This document shows, piece after piece, positions 16,286 to 25,315 of a DNA stretch of 64,000 nucleotides. Source of the DNA: CAYSSG01 sp964433635 (GTDB taxonomy: Bacteria > Atribacterota > Phoenicimicrobiia > Phoenicimicrobiales > Stramentimicrobiaceae). Under the pieces are notes generated by a model. That model saw only the letters and a list, made by a program, of their open reading frames with translations. It was not told where the DNA came from and searched no databases. The position numbers and the translations under genes are program-made. The first letter of the stretch is position 1, and every line of letters starts with the position of its first letter. Where the stretch lies: contig CAYSSG010000005.1 in NCBI GenBank assembly GCA_964433635.1, positions 18,122 to 82,121 of the forward strand. The letters are read 5' to 3'.

Positions 16286-19200
16286 ATGAATAATATAAGA
16301 ATACAGCTTCTTCTGTGTCATGGTACTTCTTGCATGTCTAATGGTGCAGTAAGAGTAAGGGAAGCACTGGATGTGGCATTAAAAGAAGCTCACCTGGAAA
16401 AAGAAGTCGAAATCATTACTACGGGATGTATGGGAATATGCGAACTGGGACCTATTATGGTCGTTTACCCTGATGGCGTTTTTTACCAACAGTTAAAACC
16501 GGAAGATGCCCGGGAAATTGTACAGGAACATATTTTAAAGGGTAGAGTTGTGCAACGGCTATTTTACAAAAAGCCAAGAACAGAAGAATTGGTAGCGATG
16601 ATAGAGGACATTGATTTCTTCAAATTACAGAGGAAAATTGCTCGCAGAAACTGTGGAATTATAGATGTCAATACCATTGATGATTATATCGGTGCAGATG
16701 GCTTTATGGCCTTAGGTAAGGTTTTGACAGAAATGACTTCTCAGGAAGTGATTGATGAGATCAAGAAATCAGGATTAAGAGGCAGAGGCGGTGCCGGTTT
16801 TCCAACCGGATTAAAGTGGGATTTTGCGGCAAAAGCTTCTGGCAAACAAAAATATATTTTATGTAATGCAGACGAAGGTGATCCTGGTGCCTTTATGGAC
16901 CGCAGTATGCTGGAAGGAGATTCCTACAGTGTTTTAGAGGCTATGATGATTGGTGGCTATGCGATTGGTGCCAACCAGGGATATATCTATGTGCGGGCTG
17001 AATATCCCCTTGCCATAGAAAGGTTGAAGATTGCCATCAAAGAGATGAGGAAACATCAGCTGCTGGGCAAGAATATCCTGGGAGCCAGCTTTGACTTTGA
17101 TGTAGAAATACGAATGGGAGCAGGTGCATTTGTTTGCGGTGAAGAAACGGCTTTAATGCGCTCTATAGAAGGCAAGAGAGGAGAACCCAGACCAAGACCG
17201 CCCTTCCCTGCTAATAAAGGATTATTTGAATCACCTACTGTTTTAAATAACGTGGAAACCCTGGCTAATATACCTTATATCATTCTTTACGGAGCTGAGA
17301 ATTATGCATCTGTGGGTACTGAAAAGAGTAAAGGAACAAAGATCTTTGCTCTTGCCGGAAATATCAACAATACCGGCTTAATTGAAGTTCCCATAGGTAT
17401 TACCTTAGGTGAAATTGTTTATAATATCGGCGGGGGGATCCCGGGAAATAAAAAATTCAAGGCTGTTCAGATCGGCGGACCATCCGGAGGTTGTATTCCT
17501 GCACAGCATCTGAATGCAATCGTTGATTATGAGACATTAAAAGAACTGGGCGCAATTATGGGCTCAGGCGGGCTGATTGTCATGGATGAAGATACCTGTA
17601 TGGTTGATATTGCCCGTTATTTCATGGAATTTATTCAGGATGAGTCTTGTGGTAAATGTACTCCTTGTCGTGAAGGAACCAGGGTCATGCTGGAGATACT
17701 GACCAGGATTTGTGAAGGTAAAGGCAAGATGGAAGATCTGGACACCCTGGAAGAATTATCTTATCGAATTAAAGATACTGCTCTTTGTGGTTTAGGGCAA
17801 ACTGCCCCGAATCCGGTTTTATCCACATTAAGATACTTTAGACATGAGTATATTGAACATATTAGAGATAAGAAATGTAGAGCAGGGGTTTGTGCAGAGC
17901 TAGTCTATGCACCCTGCACTAATTCCTGTCCGGCTTCAGTCAATGTTCCCGCTTATCTGGCGTACACCAAAGAAGGTCAATATGAAAAGGCTATGCAGGT
18001 ACATTTAAGAACAAATCCTTTCCCGGCTGTATGTGGAAGAGTATGCCCTGCTTTCTGCGAAATCAGATGTCGAAGGAAGGACATTGATGATGCGATCAAT
18101 ATTCGTGCTGTCAAGAGATTTATGGCTGATCAGGTTGATAATTATATTGATTGTTTCCCGGAAAAAAATAGTAAAAATGGCAAGAAGGTTGCCATTATAG
18201 GCGGTGGCCCCTCCGGACTTTCTAATGCCTATTTCCTGACGATGTTAGGCTATGAAACCACAGTATTTGAAGCGCAACCAAAAGCAGGTGGAATGTTAAC
18301 CTACGCTATCCCCTCATACCGTTTGCCAAAGGATATTGTGGAAAAAGAGATTCAGGCTTTGGTAGATTACGGAGTCAGGATACATACAAATACCATAATT
18401 GGAGAGGATATCACTTTAGATCAGTTGAGAAAAGAAGGTTATAAGGCATTCTATATTTCTGCTGGCGCTTGGGATTGCATTATGCCTGAGATGGATAATT
18501 TAGATGATCCCAGAATTTTCAGCGGTTTGGAATTCCTGAATAAGTTCAATAGAAAAGAGAAGCTTGATATTGGTAAGGAGGTCATCGTTATCGGTGGTGG
18601 CAACTCTGCCATTGACGCTGCCAGAACTGCCAAGAGGCTTGGAGCAGAGGTTACAATCGTTTATCGAAGAACAAGAGAAGAAATGCCTGCCGATGAAGCT
18701 GAAATTAATGAAGCTGAAAGAGAAGGTATCAAAATTTCTCTGCTGCAGAATATAAAATCGGTGAAATCACAAAAAGATTACCTGGAAGTCGAGTTGGTGA
18801 ATATGAAATTAGGAGATTATGATGCTTCTGGCCGGCGCAGACCTGTTGAAATCAGAGGATCTAATTTTATCAGGAAAATCGATTGTTTAATCTTATCTAT
18901 CGGACAGAAACCTGCTATTTCAGATTTATTGAATCATGAAGAGATGACCCTGAATCGCGATCAGACGATTCCGACTGAAAAAGGGATAACTAAAATAAAA
19001 GACATTTTTGCAGGTGGGGATGTGGCATTAGGTCCTGCTACTGTCGTTGAAGCGATAGGAGAGGCGCAGAATGCTGCGGAAGCGATTGATTTTTATCTGA
19101 CTGAAAAGAAGAGAGTTTATCCTTGGAGATTGAAAGATCCCATTAACGTGGATTTTGATCCCGAAGCAGATCCGGTAGATTATGCACGTTCACAAGTCTG

Positions 19201-19315
19201 CCTCCTTCCTGTCCAGGAAAGAGGAGTTCATGACGAAGTTGAAAAGACTTGGAATAAAGAGACTGCCTGTCATGAAGGCAGCAGATGCCTGCGTTGTGAA
19301 TACCGAGAGGACTAA
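16286..19315 (+). CDS. NuoF/HndC flavoprotein fused to a GltD-like NAD(P)H oxidoreductase
   Basis: 1009 aa with three parts. Residues 1-95 are a thioredoxin-like [2Fe-2S] domain. Residues about 120-530 are NuoF, with the NADH/FMN site (GLRGRGGAGFPTGLKW and NADEGDPGAFMDR), an SLBB-type segment and the [4Fe-4S] ligands Cys455, 458 and 461 (CGKCTPCREG). From about residue 543 there is a glutamate-synthase small-subunit-like domain. It has N-terminal cysteine motifs (CTNSCPASVNVP, CGRVCPAFCEIRC), an FAD motif VAIIGGGPSGLS and a second nucleotide motif VIVIGGGNSAIDA. The fusion joins two flavin sites in one chain, which would suit flavin-based bifurcation or NADH/NADPH exchange; this is inference. 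AAGGAG precedes ATG 16286. Confidence 0.9.
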   Translation: MNNIRIQLLLCHGTSCMSNGAVRVREALDVALKEAHLEKEVEIITTGCMGICELGPIMVVYPDGVFYQQLKPEDAREIVQEHILKGRVVQRLFYKKPRTEELVAMIEDIDFFKLQRKIARRNCGIIDVNTIDDYIGADGFMALGKVLTEMTSQEVIDEIKKSGLRGRGGAGFPTGLKWDFAAKASGKQKYILCNADEGDPGAFMDRSMLEGDSYSVLEAMMIGGYAIGANQGYIYVRAEYPLAIERLKIAIKEMRKHQLLGKNILGASFDFDVEIRMGAGAFVCGEETALMRSIEGKRGEPRPRPPFPANKGLFESPTVLNNVETLANIPYIILYGAENYASVGTEKSKGTKIFALAGNINNTGLIEVPIGITLGEIVYNIGGGIPGNKKFKAVQIGGPSGGCIPAQHLNAIVDYETLKELGAIMGSGGLIVMDEDTCMVDIARYFMEFIQDESCGKCTPCREGTRVMLEILTRICEGKGKMEDLDTLEELSYRIKDTALCGLGQTAPNPVLSTLRYFRHEYIEHIRDKKCRAGVCAELVYAPCTNSCPASVNVPAYLAYTKEGQYEKAMQVHLRTNPFPAVCGRVCPAFCEIRCRRKDIDDAINIRAVKRFMADQVDNYIDCFPEKNSKNGKKVAIIGGGPSGLSNAYFLTMLGYETTVFEAQPKAGGMLTYAIPSYRLPKDIVEKEIQALVDYGVRIHTNTIIGEDITLDQLRKEGYKAFYISAGAWDCIMPEMDNLDDPRIFSGLEFLNKFNRKEKLDIGKEVIVIGGGNSAIDAARTAKRLGAEVTIVYRRTREEMPADEAEINEAEREGIKISLLQNIKSVKSQKDYLEVELVNMKLGDYDASGRRRPVEIRGSNFIRKIDCLILSIGQKPAISDLLNHEEMTLNRDQTIPTEKGITKIKDIFAGGDVALGPATVVEAIGEAQNAAEAIDFYLTEKKRVYPWRLKDPINVDFDPEADPVDYARSQVCLLPVQERGVHDEVEKTWNKETACHEGSRCLRCEYRED

Positions 19316-19346
19316 TATTGAAAGAAAGGATTGAAATAGAATCAAA

Positions 19347-22118
19347 ATGAAAGATACAGTTGTAAAAAAGGAAAAAACAGCAATGCCAATGGTCCAGGTC
19401 ATAATAGATGACAAAAAGGTAAGGGTGGAATCTGGCACAACAATCCTGGATGCAGCAACGAAGGCAGGTATAAAAATTCCCACACTATGCGCTATGCCGG
19501 AGATCAATCATTATCCGGGTTCTTGCCGCATGTGTGTCGTAGAAGTGGAAGGAATGCCATGCTTAGCTGCCTCCTGCGTTTATCCTGTTCAGGAAGGCAT
19601 GGTAATCCATACGCATAGCGAAAGGGTCGTCAGAGCGCGTAGGGCAGTATTGGAATTGCTTCTCAATTCCCATCCCCTTGATTGCATGACCTGTGAGAAG
19701 AATGGTGAATGCGACCTGCAGGATTTAGCATACGAATTGGGAATCAAGGAGTCCGGCTTTGGAAGATATGAAAAAAATCTTCCGATTGATGATAGCAATC
19801 CCTTCATCTTGAGAGATTTGAATAAATGTATTCTTTGCCGTAGATGTGTTGAGATATGCAATGAAATACAACAATCCAGGGCAATTGGGATTGGCTTCCG
19901 AGGAAAAAATACCGAAGTCATTGCCGGATTAGGCAATCAATTAGGGCATGAGACAAAAATTACAATAGGCTCAGAAGAAAATCCTGATTACTCCAATTGC
20001 GTTTCTTGCGGACAATGCGTGGCGGTATGTCCTGTTGGCGCGTTAACTGATAAGGCAGCCGTGGGAAAAGGCAGAGCCTGGGAATTTGAAAAAGTTCATA
20101 CGACCTGTAATTACTGTGGATGTGGATGTGGATTTGATTTGAACATTAAAGACGGAAAGGTGATTAAGGTTACATCAAATCCTGACAGCGTAGTGAACGG
20201 AATTAACCTCTGCGTTAAAGGACGTTTTGGTAATGACTATATTCACCGAAAAGACAGATTAACAACTCCTTTAATCAGAAAAAATGGTAAATTGGAGCCC
20301 GCTTCCTGGGATGAGGCACTTCAATTAATCAGTGATAAATTTAAAGATATCAAAGCAGAAAGCGGTAAAGATAGTTTAGCGGTTCTTTCTTCAGCCAAGT
20401 GTACGAATGAAGAAAATTATCTGCTTATGAAATTTGCCAGGGCTGTATTGGGAACCAATAATGTTGACCATTGTGCCCGGCTTTGCCATTCGGCTACCGT
20501 TGCAGGTTTAGCTCAATCCTTTGGTAGTGGAGCCATGACCAATTCTATTAAGGAGATTGCCGACGCTTCGGTTATCTATTTGACTGGTTCCAATACGACT
20601 GAAAATCATCCTATTATTGCTTTGGAAATAAAAAAAGCAGTCACTAAAAATGGAGCAAAACTAATTGTGGCTGATCCTAGAGAAATAGAATTGGCAAAAT
20701 ATGCTGCTTTATGGTTAAGACAGAGACCGGGAACAGATGTAGCCCTGTTTAATGGCCTGATGAATGTCATTATTACAGAGGGATTGGAAGATAAGGAATT
20801 TATTGAAGAAAGAACTGAAGATTATGAAAAAATGAAAGAAGTAGTTCTCAAGTATACCCCGGAAATCGTAGCAAAGATTACCGGGGTCCCTGCCGATGAT
20901 ATCAGAGAAGCAGCCAGGATTTATGCTGCAGGTCCCAGTACTTCTTTAATTTATTCGATGGGGATTACACAACACACCAGCGGTACAGATAATGTTCTTT
21001 CAACTGCTAATATAGCTATGTTAACCGGTAATGTAGGGAAGGAAAGTTCCGGAGTAAATCCCTTAAGAGGACAGAGTAATGTTCAGGGAGCTTGTGATAT
21101 GGGCGCTTTGCCAAATGTGTATTCTGGTTATCAGGCAGTGGCAGATCCTGTGGCTCAGGAGAAGTTTTCTAAAGCCTGGCAGGCTGAATTATCAGGCAAG
21201 GTCGGATTGACAGTCGTTGAAATACTCAATGCTGCTTATGATGGCAAAGTTAGAGGGATATTTGTTATGGCAGAAAATCCGGCCATGTCAGATCCTGATT
21301 TAAACCATGCCCGGGAAGCTTTAAAGAAGACTGATTTTTTAGTCGTATCTGATATGTTTATGACTGAAACAGCTGAAATGGCGGATGTCGTATTGCCTGG
21401 TGTTAGTTTTGCTGAGAAGGATGGAACGATTACCAATACAGAGAGAAGAGTCCAAAGATTCCATAAAGCGATTGAACCAATAGGAGAGGCAAAACCGGAA
21501 TGGCAGATCATCTGTGAACTGGCTCAGAAAATGGGATATAAGATGAACTATCATAGTCCTGCTGAAATTATGGAAGAAATTGCCCAACTAACCCCAATTT
21601 ATGGAGGGATGTTCTATCCGAGACTGGAAAAAGAAGGTTTGCAATGGCCTTGTCCGGATACAAACCATCCCGGGACAAAATTCTTGCATAAGGATAAATT
21701 CAGCAGAGGAAAAGGAAAGTTCTTCCCGGTTGAATTCAGAGAGGCAGCAGAACTTCCTGATGATGAATATCCTCTGATTTTTACCACCGGAAGGGTATTG
21801 TATCATTTCCATACAGGTACAGTCACACGGAGATCTAAGGGACTGAACGAAGTATATAAAGAAGCATTGGTTGAAATCAGTCCCCAGGATGCCAGCCAAT
21901 TAAGCATACAAGATGGTGAAATGGTAGAAGTTGCCTCCCGAAGAGGGAAGATCCAGGCAAAAGCGAAAGTAACTGAAAAATCAGATAATGGTGTCGTATT
22001 CATGAGTTTCCATTTCCACGAAGCCGCCGCCAATTTATTAACCAATGCTGCACTTGATCCGGTCTCCAAGATACCGGAATATAAAGTTTGTGCTGTAAAA
22101 GTGAAGAAGATATCTTAA
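19347..22118 (+). CDS. fdhA: Formate dehydrogenase catalytic subunit with NuoG-like N-terminus (Cys type)
   Basis: About 923 aa. The N-terminus carries a [2Fe-2S] ferredoxin domain (CAMPEINHYPGSCRMC), a His-Cys [4Fe-4S] motif (CMTCEKNGECDLQ) and a two-cluster ferredoxin domain (CILCRRCVEIC, CVSCGQCVAVC). The molybdopterin oxidoreductase part begins with CNYCGCGCGFDL. The metal ligand aligned with Sec140 of E. coli FdhH is Cys380 (HCARLCHSATVAGL, codon TGC), so it is not a selenoprotein. It oxidises formate to CO2 or runs in reverse. The partner subunits lie upstream, and focA, mobA and fdhD lie downstream. Start is uncertain: ATG 19347, 19383 and 19392 are in frame. Confidence 0.9.
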   Translation: MKDTVVKKEKTAMPMVQVIIDDKKVRVESGTTILDAATKAGIKIPTLCAMPEINHYPGSCRMCVVEVEGMPCLAASCVYPVQEGMVIHTHSERVVRARRAVLELLLNSHPLDCMTCEKNGECDLQDLAYELGIKESGFGRYEKNLPIDDSNPFILRDLNKCILCRRCVEICNEIQQSRAIGIGFRGKNTEVIAGLGNQLGHETKITIGSEENPDYSNCVSCGQCVAVCPVGALTDKAAVGKGRAWEFEKVHTTCNYCGCGCGFDLNIKDGKVIKVTSNPDSVVNGINLCVKGRFGNDYIHRKDRLTTPLIRKNGKLEPASWDEALQLISDKFKDIKAESGKDSLAVLSSAKCTNEENYLLMKFARAVLGTNNVDHCARLCHSATVAGLAQSFGSGAMTNSIKEIADASVIYLTGSNTTENHPIIALEIKKAVTKNGAKLIVADPREIELAKYAALWLRQRPGTDVALFNGLMNVIITEGLEDKEFIEERTEDYEKMKEVVLKYTPEIVAKITGVPADDIREAARIYAAGPSTSLIYSMGITQHTSGTDNVLSTANIAMLTGNVGKESSGVNPLRGQSNVQGACDMGALPNVYSGYQAVADPVAQEKFSKAWQAELSGKVGLTVVEILNAAYDGKVRGIFVMAENPAMSDPDLNHAREALKKTDFLVVSDMFMTETAEMADVVLPGVSFAEKDGTITNTERRVQRFHKAIEPIGEAKPEWQIICELAQKMGYKMNYHSPAEIMEEIAQLTPIYGGMFYPRLEKEGLQWPCPDTNHPGTKFLHKDKFSRGKGKFFPVEFREAAELPDDEYPLIFTTGRVLYHFHTGTVTRRSKGLNEVYKEALVEISPQDASQLSIQDGEMVEVASRRGKIQAKAKVTEKSDNGVVFMSFHFHEAAANLLTNAALDPVSKIPEYKVCAVKVKKIS

Positions 22119-22157
22119 GAAAAATTAATTTCTATAATAAAAAAGGAGGAAATTGAA

Positions 22158-23054
22158 TTGAGTGCTGAAAAAGAAGTAGGACAAAAACAAAAAACAACGG
22201 ATATTTTTACTCCCTGTAATGCTCCTGCAGCAGTTGCAAATGCATTTTGCGCGATTGGTCAAACGAAGTCTAACCTTTCATTGACTAAAATGATTGTATT
22301 AGGTATCTTGGCGGGAGCTTATATTGCATTCGGTGCACAGCTTGCCACGATGGTTACCTATGATACAGCAAAATATGTAGGAGACGGTATTTCTAAAATA
22401 TTGTTTGGGAGTGTATTTTCTGTAGGCCTTATGTTGGTTGTAATTGCCGGTGCAGAGCTGTTCACAGGAAACAATTTAATCGTCGTGGGGACCCTAAATG
22501 GCAATGTATCATTAGGAAAATTACTGAATAGCTGGGTCTGGATTTATGTTGCTAATTTTATTGGCTCACTTTTACTTGTTTGGATTATGTATGCAACACA
22601 ACTTTGGAAAACTGGTGATTTTGCAGTAGGTGCTAAAGCACTTTCTATTGCTAATGGTAAGGTAAATCTTGCTTGGGGAACAGCGATAGCAAGAGGCATT
22701 GCTTGTAACTGGTTAGTTTGTCTGGCAGTATGGTTAGCAGTTGCTGCGAAGGATGTCCCTGGAAAAATTTTTGGTATTTACTTCCCCATAATGGCTTTTG
22801 TAGCCAGTGGATTTGAGCATAGCATTGCTAATATGTATTTTGTTCCCATGGGCATTATGCTTAAGAATGACGCATCGGTAGTCGCCGCCGCTGGTCTTGC
22901 TGATAAGTTAAGCAATCTTAATTGGGGAGCATTTATATTCAATAATTTACTTCCAGTTACAATTGGTAATATAATTGGTGGAGCATTCTTTGTGGCAACC
23001 TTATATTGGTTTGTTTACTTAAGGGATTCCAAATATTTAGTTGACAAAAGTTAA
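22158..23054 (+). CDS. focA: Formate channel FocA (FNT family)
   Basis: 298 aa with six membrane helices, starting at TTG 22158 with GGAGGA seven bases upstream. The FNT signature is visible: NAFCAIGQTKS near the N-terminus, IAGAELFTGNN in helix 2-3 and ASGFEHSIANMYFVP, which holds the central pore histidine of FocA. It moves formate across the inner membrane. It lies 39 bp behind the formate dehydrogenase gene and is closed by a strong hairpin. Confidence 0.93.
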   Translation: MSAEKEVGQKQKTTDIFTPCNAPAAVANAFCAIGQTKSNLSLTKMIVLGILAGAYIAFGAQLATMVTYDTAKYVGDGISKILFGSVFSVGLMLVVIAGAELFTGNNLIVVGTLNGNVSLGKLLNSWVWIYVANFIGSLLLVWIMYATQLWKTGDFAVGAKALSIANGKVNLAWGTAIARGIACNWLVCLAVWLAVAAKDVPGKIFGIYFPIMAFVASGFEHSIANMYFVPMGIMLKNDASVVAAAGLADKLSNLNWGAFIFNNLLPVTIGNIIGGAFFVATLYWFVYLRDSKYLVDKS

Positions 23055-23062
23055 TTTATTCT

Positions 23063-23112
23063 AAGAAAGAGGAGTTATATCCAGAAATGAAAAGATATAA
23101 CTCCTCTTTCTT
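23063..23112 (+). terminator. Perfect 18-bp hairpin after focA
   Basis: The arm 23063-23080 (AAGAAAGAGGAGTTATAT) pairs perfectly with 23095-23112 around a 14-base loop. The descending arm is pyrimidine-rich (CTCCTCTTTCTT), but there is no long U run after it. Probably the end of the Rex-controlled operon, or an mRNA-stabilising structure. Confidence 0.75.
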
Positions 23113-23196
23113 ATCGATCTAACGAGATGAAAAAGAATATGCCCTAATCATAGAAAATCATCAAAACAATCTTATGTTATTTAGATATGTGTATTA

Positions 23197-23835
23197 ATGG
23201 ATAGCTTGAAAAAAAATATTCCGATATCTATTATAATATTGGCTGGTGGGAAAAGCAGTAGAATTGGTTTGAATCGGGACAAGGGTCAAATGAAATTTTC
23301 AGGTATCAACCTGATCGATCGAGTCATCTCTAATATCACCTCTTTTCGCGATGTGTCAGAAAAGGATATCATCATTGTAGGGCCGAAAGAAAAATTTTCC
23401 CATTTTAATAAAGTTGTGGAAGATATCTATCCCCTGAAAGGGCCACTGGGAGGTATGTATTCCGGTTTACAGTCTTCTTTGACTTTTTTCAATCTAGTGA
23501 TTGGCTATGACATGCCTTTTATTGAAATAAGGTTAATCCAATACATGATACAAAACACCAATAGCTATGATGTGGTTATTCCAAACCATGATCAGGGTTT
23601 GTTGGAACCATTATGTGCGATTTACAGTAAAAATTGTTTGCCCATCATGAAAAAAAATATCCAGATCGGCAAACTGGCAGTGAGAAGTATATTTCCTTAT
23701 CTGAAAGTAAGGATGATCACAGAGACAGAAATTAAAGAATACGATCCGGAGATGATTTCCTTCTTTAATATTAACTACCGGGATGATTTCAGCAGAGCAG
23801 AAGAGATTTCCCGAAGGAGGAGAATGGAAAAATGA
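23197..23835 (+). CDS. mobA: Molybdenum cofactor guanylyltransferase MobA
   Basis: 212 aa. It attaches GMP to molybdopterin, giving the dinucleotide cofactor that formate dehydrogenases need. The nucleotidyltransferase motif IILAGGKSSRIGLNRDKGQM lies near the N-terminus, followed by PLGGMYSGL and the metal motif GYDMPF. No clear ribosome site precedes ATG 23197. It overlaps fdhD by four bases, and both serve the formate dehydrogenase upstream. Confidence 0.88.
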   Translation: MDSLKKNIPISIIILAGGKSSRIGLNRDKGQMKFSGINLIDRVISNITSFRDVSEKDIIIVGPKEKFSHFNKVVEDIYPLKGPLGGMYSGLQSSLTFFNLVIGYDMPFIEIRLIQYMIQNTNSYDVVIPNHDQGLLEPLCAIYSKNCLPIMKKNIQIGKLAVRSIFPYLKVRMITETEIKEYDPEMISFFNINYRDDFSRAEEISRRRRMEK

Positions 23836-24608
23836 TGCGAATTAATAAAGGAGTACAGGTTAATCTTCTGCGTATCGAGGGAAAAAAGAGAATAAGATCT
23901 TCAGATTTGGTTGCCAGAGAAACTGAACTTACCATCTTTGCAAATAAAAAAAGGATCATCACTCTGAATTGCAGTCCGGGTCACTATCGTTACCTGGGAG
24001 TAGGATTTCTTTTTACTGCAGGCATGATAAACAAAAAGGAAGATATATTCTCAATGAAGACGAATAGAAAATCTATATCTATTGAAATGAAGGACCTTAG
24101 CTTACCTGAAAACGGAGCCGTTGTTTCTTCCAGTCATTGGCTGGAGATTCAACAGCCTTCACTGTTGCGGAGCAAAACCATTTCTGTAAAGGATAAAAAA
24201 GTCGGAATCCGATCCTGTACAATATACTCTTTGATGACAGATATGCAGGAAAAGGCTGTTTTTTTTAAGCAAAGCGGAGGGGTTCACAGTTGTGCATTAA
24301 GTGAGTCTGATGGTTCCATCATTTTATTCTGCGAAGATATAAGCCGTTACAATACGATTGACCGGATATTGGGAGAAGCGCTGCTGAAGAATATCAGCAT
24401 CATTGATAAGGTCATGTTGACTTCCTGTCGCATTACTTCAGGTATTATGAAGAAGATAGTCATGAGCCATATATCGATTATCATTTCCCGGTCAGCTCCA
24501 ACCGATGCTGCTATTCGTCTGGCTCATCAAAAAGGTATTACCCTGGTAGGGTTTGTCCGGGGAGAAAGAATGAATATCTATACCCATCCTGCACGCATCG
24601 AAGATTAA
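23832..24608 (+). CDS. fdhD: Formate dehydrogenase sulfurtransferase FdhD
   Basis: 258 aa. FdhD passes sulfur from a cysteine desulfurase to the molybdenum cofactor of formate dehydrogenase. The family pattern FLFTAGMI, GGVHSCALSE and CEDISRYNTIDRILGEALL is clear, and the C-terminal part SRITSGIMKK-like region is present (CRITSGIMKK). The usual CxxC active motif is reduced: IRSCTIYS keeps only the first cysteine. Starts at ATG 23832 within the mobA stop region. Confidence 0.9.
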   Translation: MMRINKGVQVNLLRIEGKKRIRSSDLVARETELTIFANKKRIITLNCSPGHYRYLGVGFLFTAGMINKKEDIFSMKTNRKSISIEMKDLSLPENGAVVSSSHWLEIQQPSLLRSKTISVKDKKVGIRSCTIYSLMTDMQEKAVFFKQSGGVHSCALSESDGSIILFCEDISRYNTIDRILGEALLKNISIIDKVMLTSCRITSGIMKKIVMSHISIIISRSAPTDAAIRLAHQKGITLVGFVRGERMNIYTHPARIED

Positions 24609-24788
24609 TATCATCTCCCGGGAATATATTTTAGAATCCCTGTTTCTTATTGAATAGATTTACTTGACTTTTTTCAATAGATGATGTTCAAAACGATCCG
24701 GTATTGAAGTAAAAGATGCAGCAAGAAAGAAAAATCCCTTTCAGAATTGATTCTTTTCATTTGAAGATCATGGGTTATTTTACATCAA

Positions 24789-24797
24789 TGTTATAAT
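24789..24797 (+). promoter_or_regulatory. Extended -10 promoter element (TGTTATAAT)
   Basis: A consensus extended -10 box about 32 bases before ATG 24829. No good -35 is seen, as is allowed for extended -10 promoters. It would start the transcript leading into hypB. Confidence 0.5.
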
Positions 24798-24828
24798 GAT
24801 GTAATAAATTGCTTTGATAGCAGGTTAT

Positions 24829-25296
24829 ATGACTGAGAGAATTGTATTATCTATAGATCCAGGAAGAAAAAAATGTGGACTTGCAGTTGTTGATACCCGG
24901 TTACAGTTGATAGCCGGGGAAATTGTGGGCACTGAGCAATTGGTTAATCAGGTAAAGCGTTATTTAGAACGTTATTCGATTGATTGTATATTAATTGGCA
25001 GTGGAACCAATTGCGGGGAAATCATGAATTCAATCAGACAGAGGTTCCCTGATTCTATGTTGATTGAGGTTACTGAAAAGGACTCCACTATGCTGGCCAG
25101 AAAACGATATTTTGATTATTATCCCCCGACTGGGTTTCTGAAAATACTACCTGTAAGTCTGCGTGTTCCGCCTCGTCCCTATGATGATTTTGCTGCCTTA
25201 GTGATTGCTGAGCGGTATTTTCAGATTCATAAAAAGGGTGACTGTAAAAATGAACCATTTATGATTAATCATAATCAAAGTCAAAGTAATGATTAG
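24829..25296 (+). CDS. RNase H-fold protein of the YqgF/RuvX-RuvC type
   Basis: 155 aa from ATG 24829; TTG 24814 is in frame but weaker. The N-terminal motif VLSIDPGRKKCGLAVVD, a central ILIGSG strand and the C-terminal PPRPYDDFAALVIAE give the acidic residues expected of RNase H-like nucleases. It resembles YqgF-like proteins but is not a canonical RuvX. The substrate is unknown. It overlaps the region just before hypB, so it is transcribed with the hydrogenase-maturation gene for reasons that are not clear. Confidence 0.65.
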   Translation: MTERIVLSIDPGRKKCGLAVVDTRLQLIAGEIVGTEQLVNQVKRYLERYSIDCILIGSGTNCGEIMNSIRQRFPDSMLIEVTEKDSTMLARKRYFDYYPPTGFLKILPVSLRVPPRPYDDFAALVIAERYFQIHKKGDCKNEPFMINHNQSQSND

Positions 25297-25315
25297 TTCT
25301 CAGGAGGAGAGTCTA

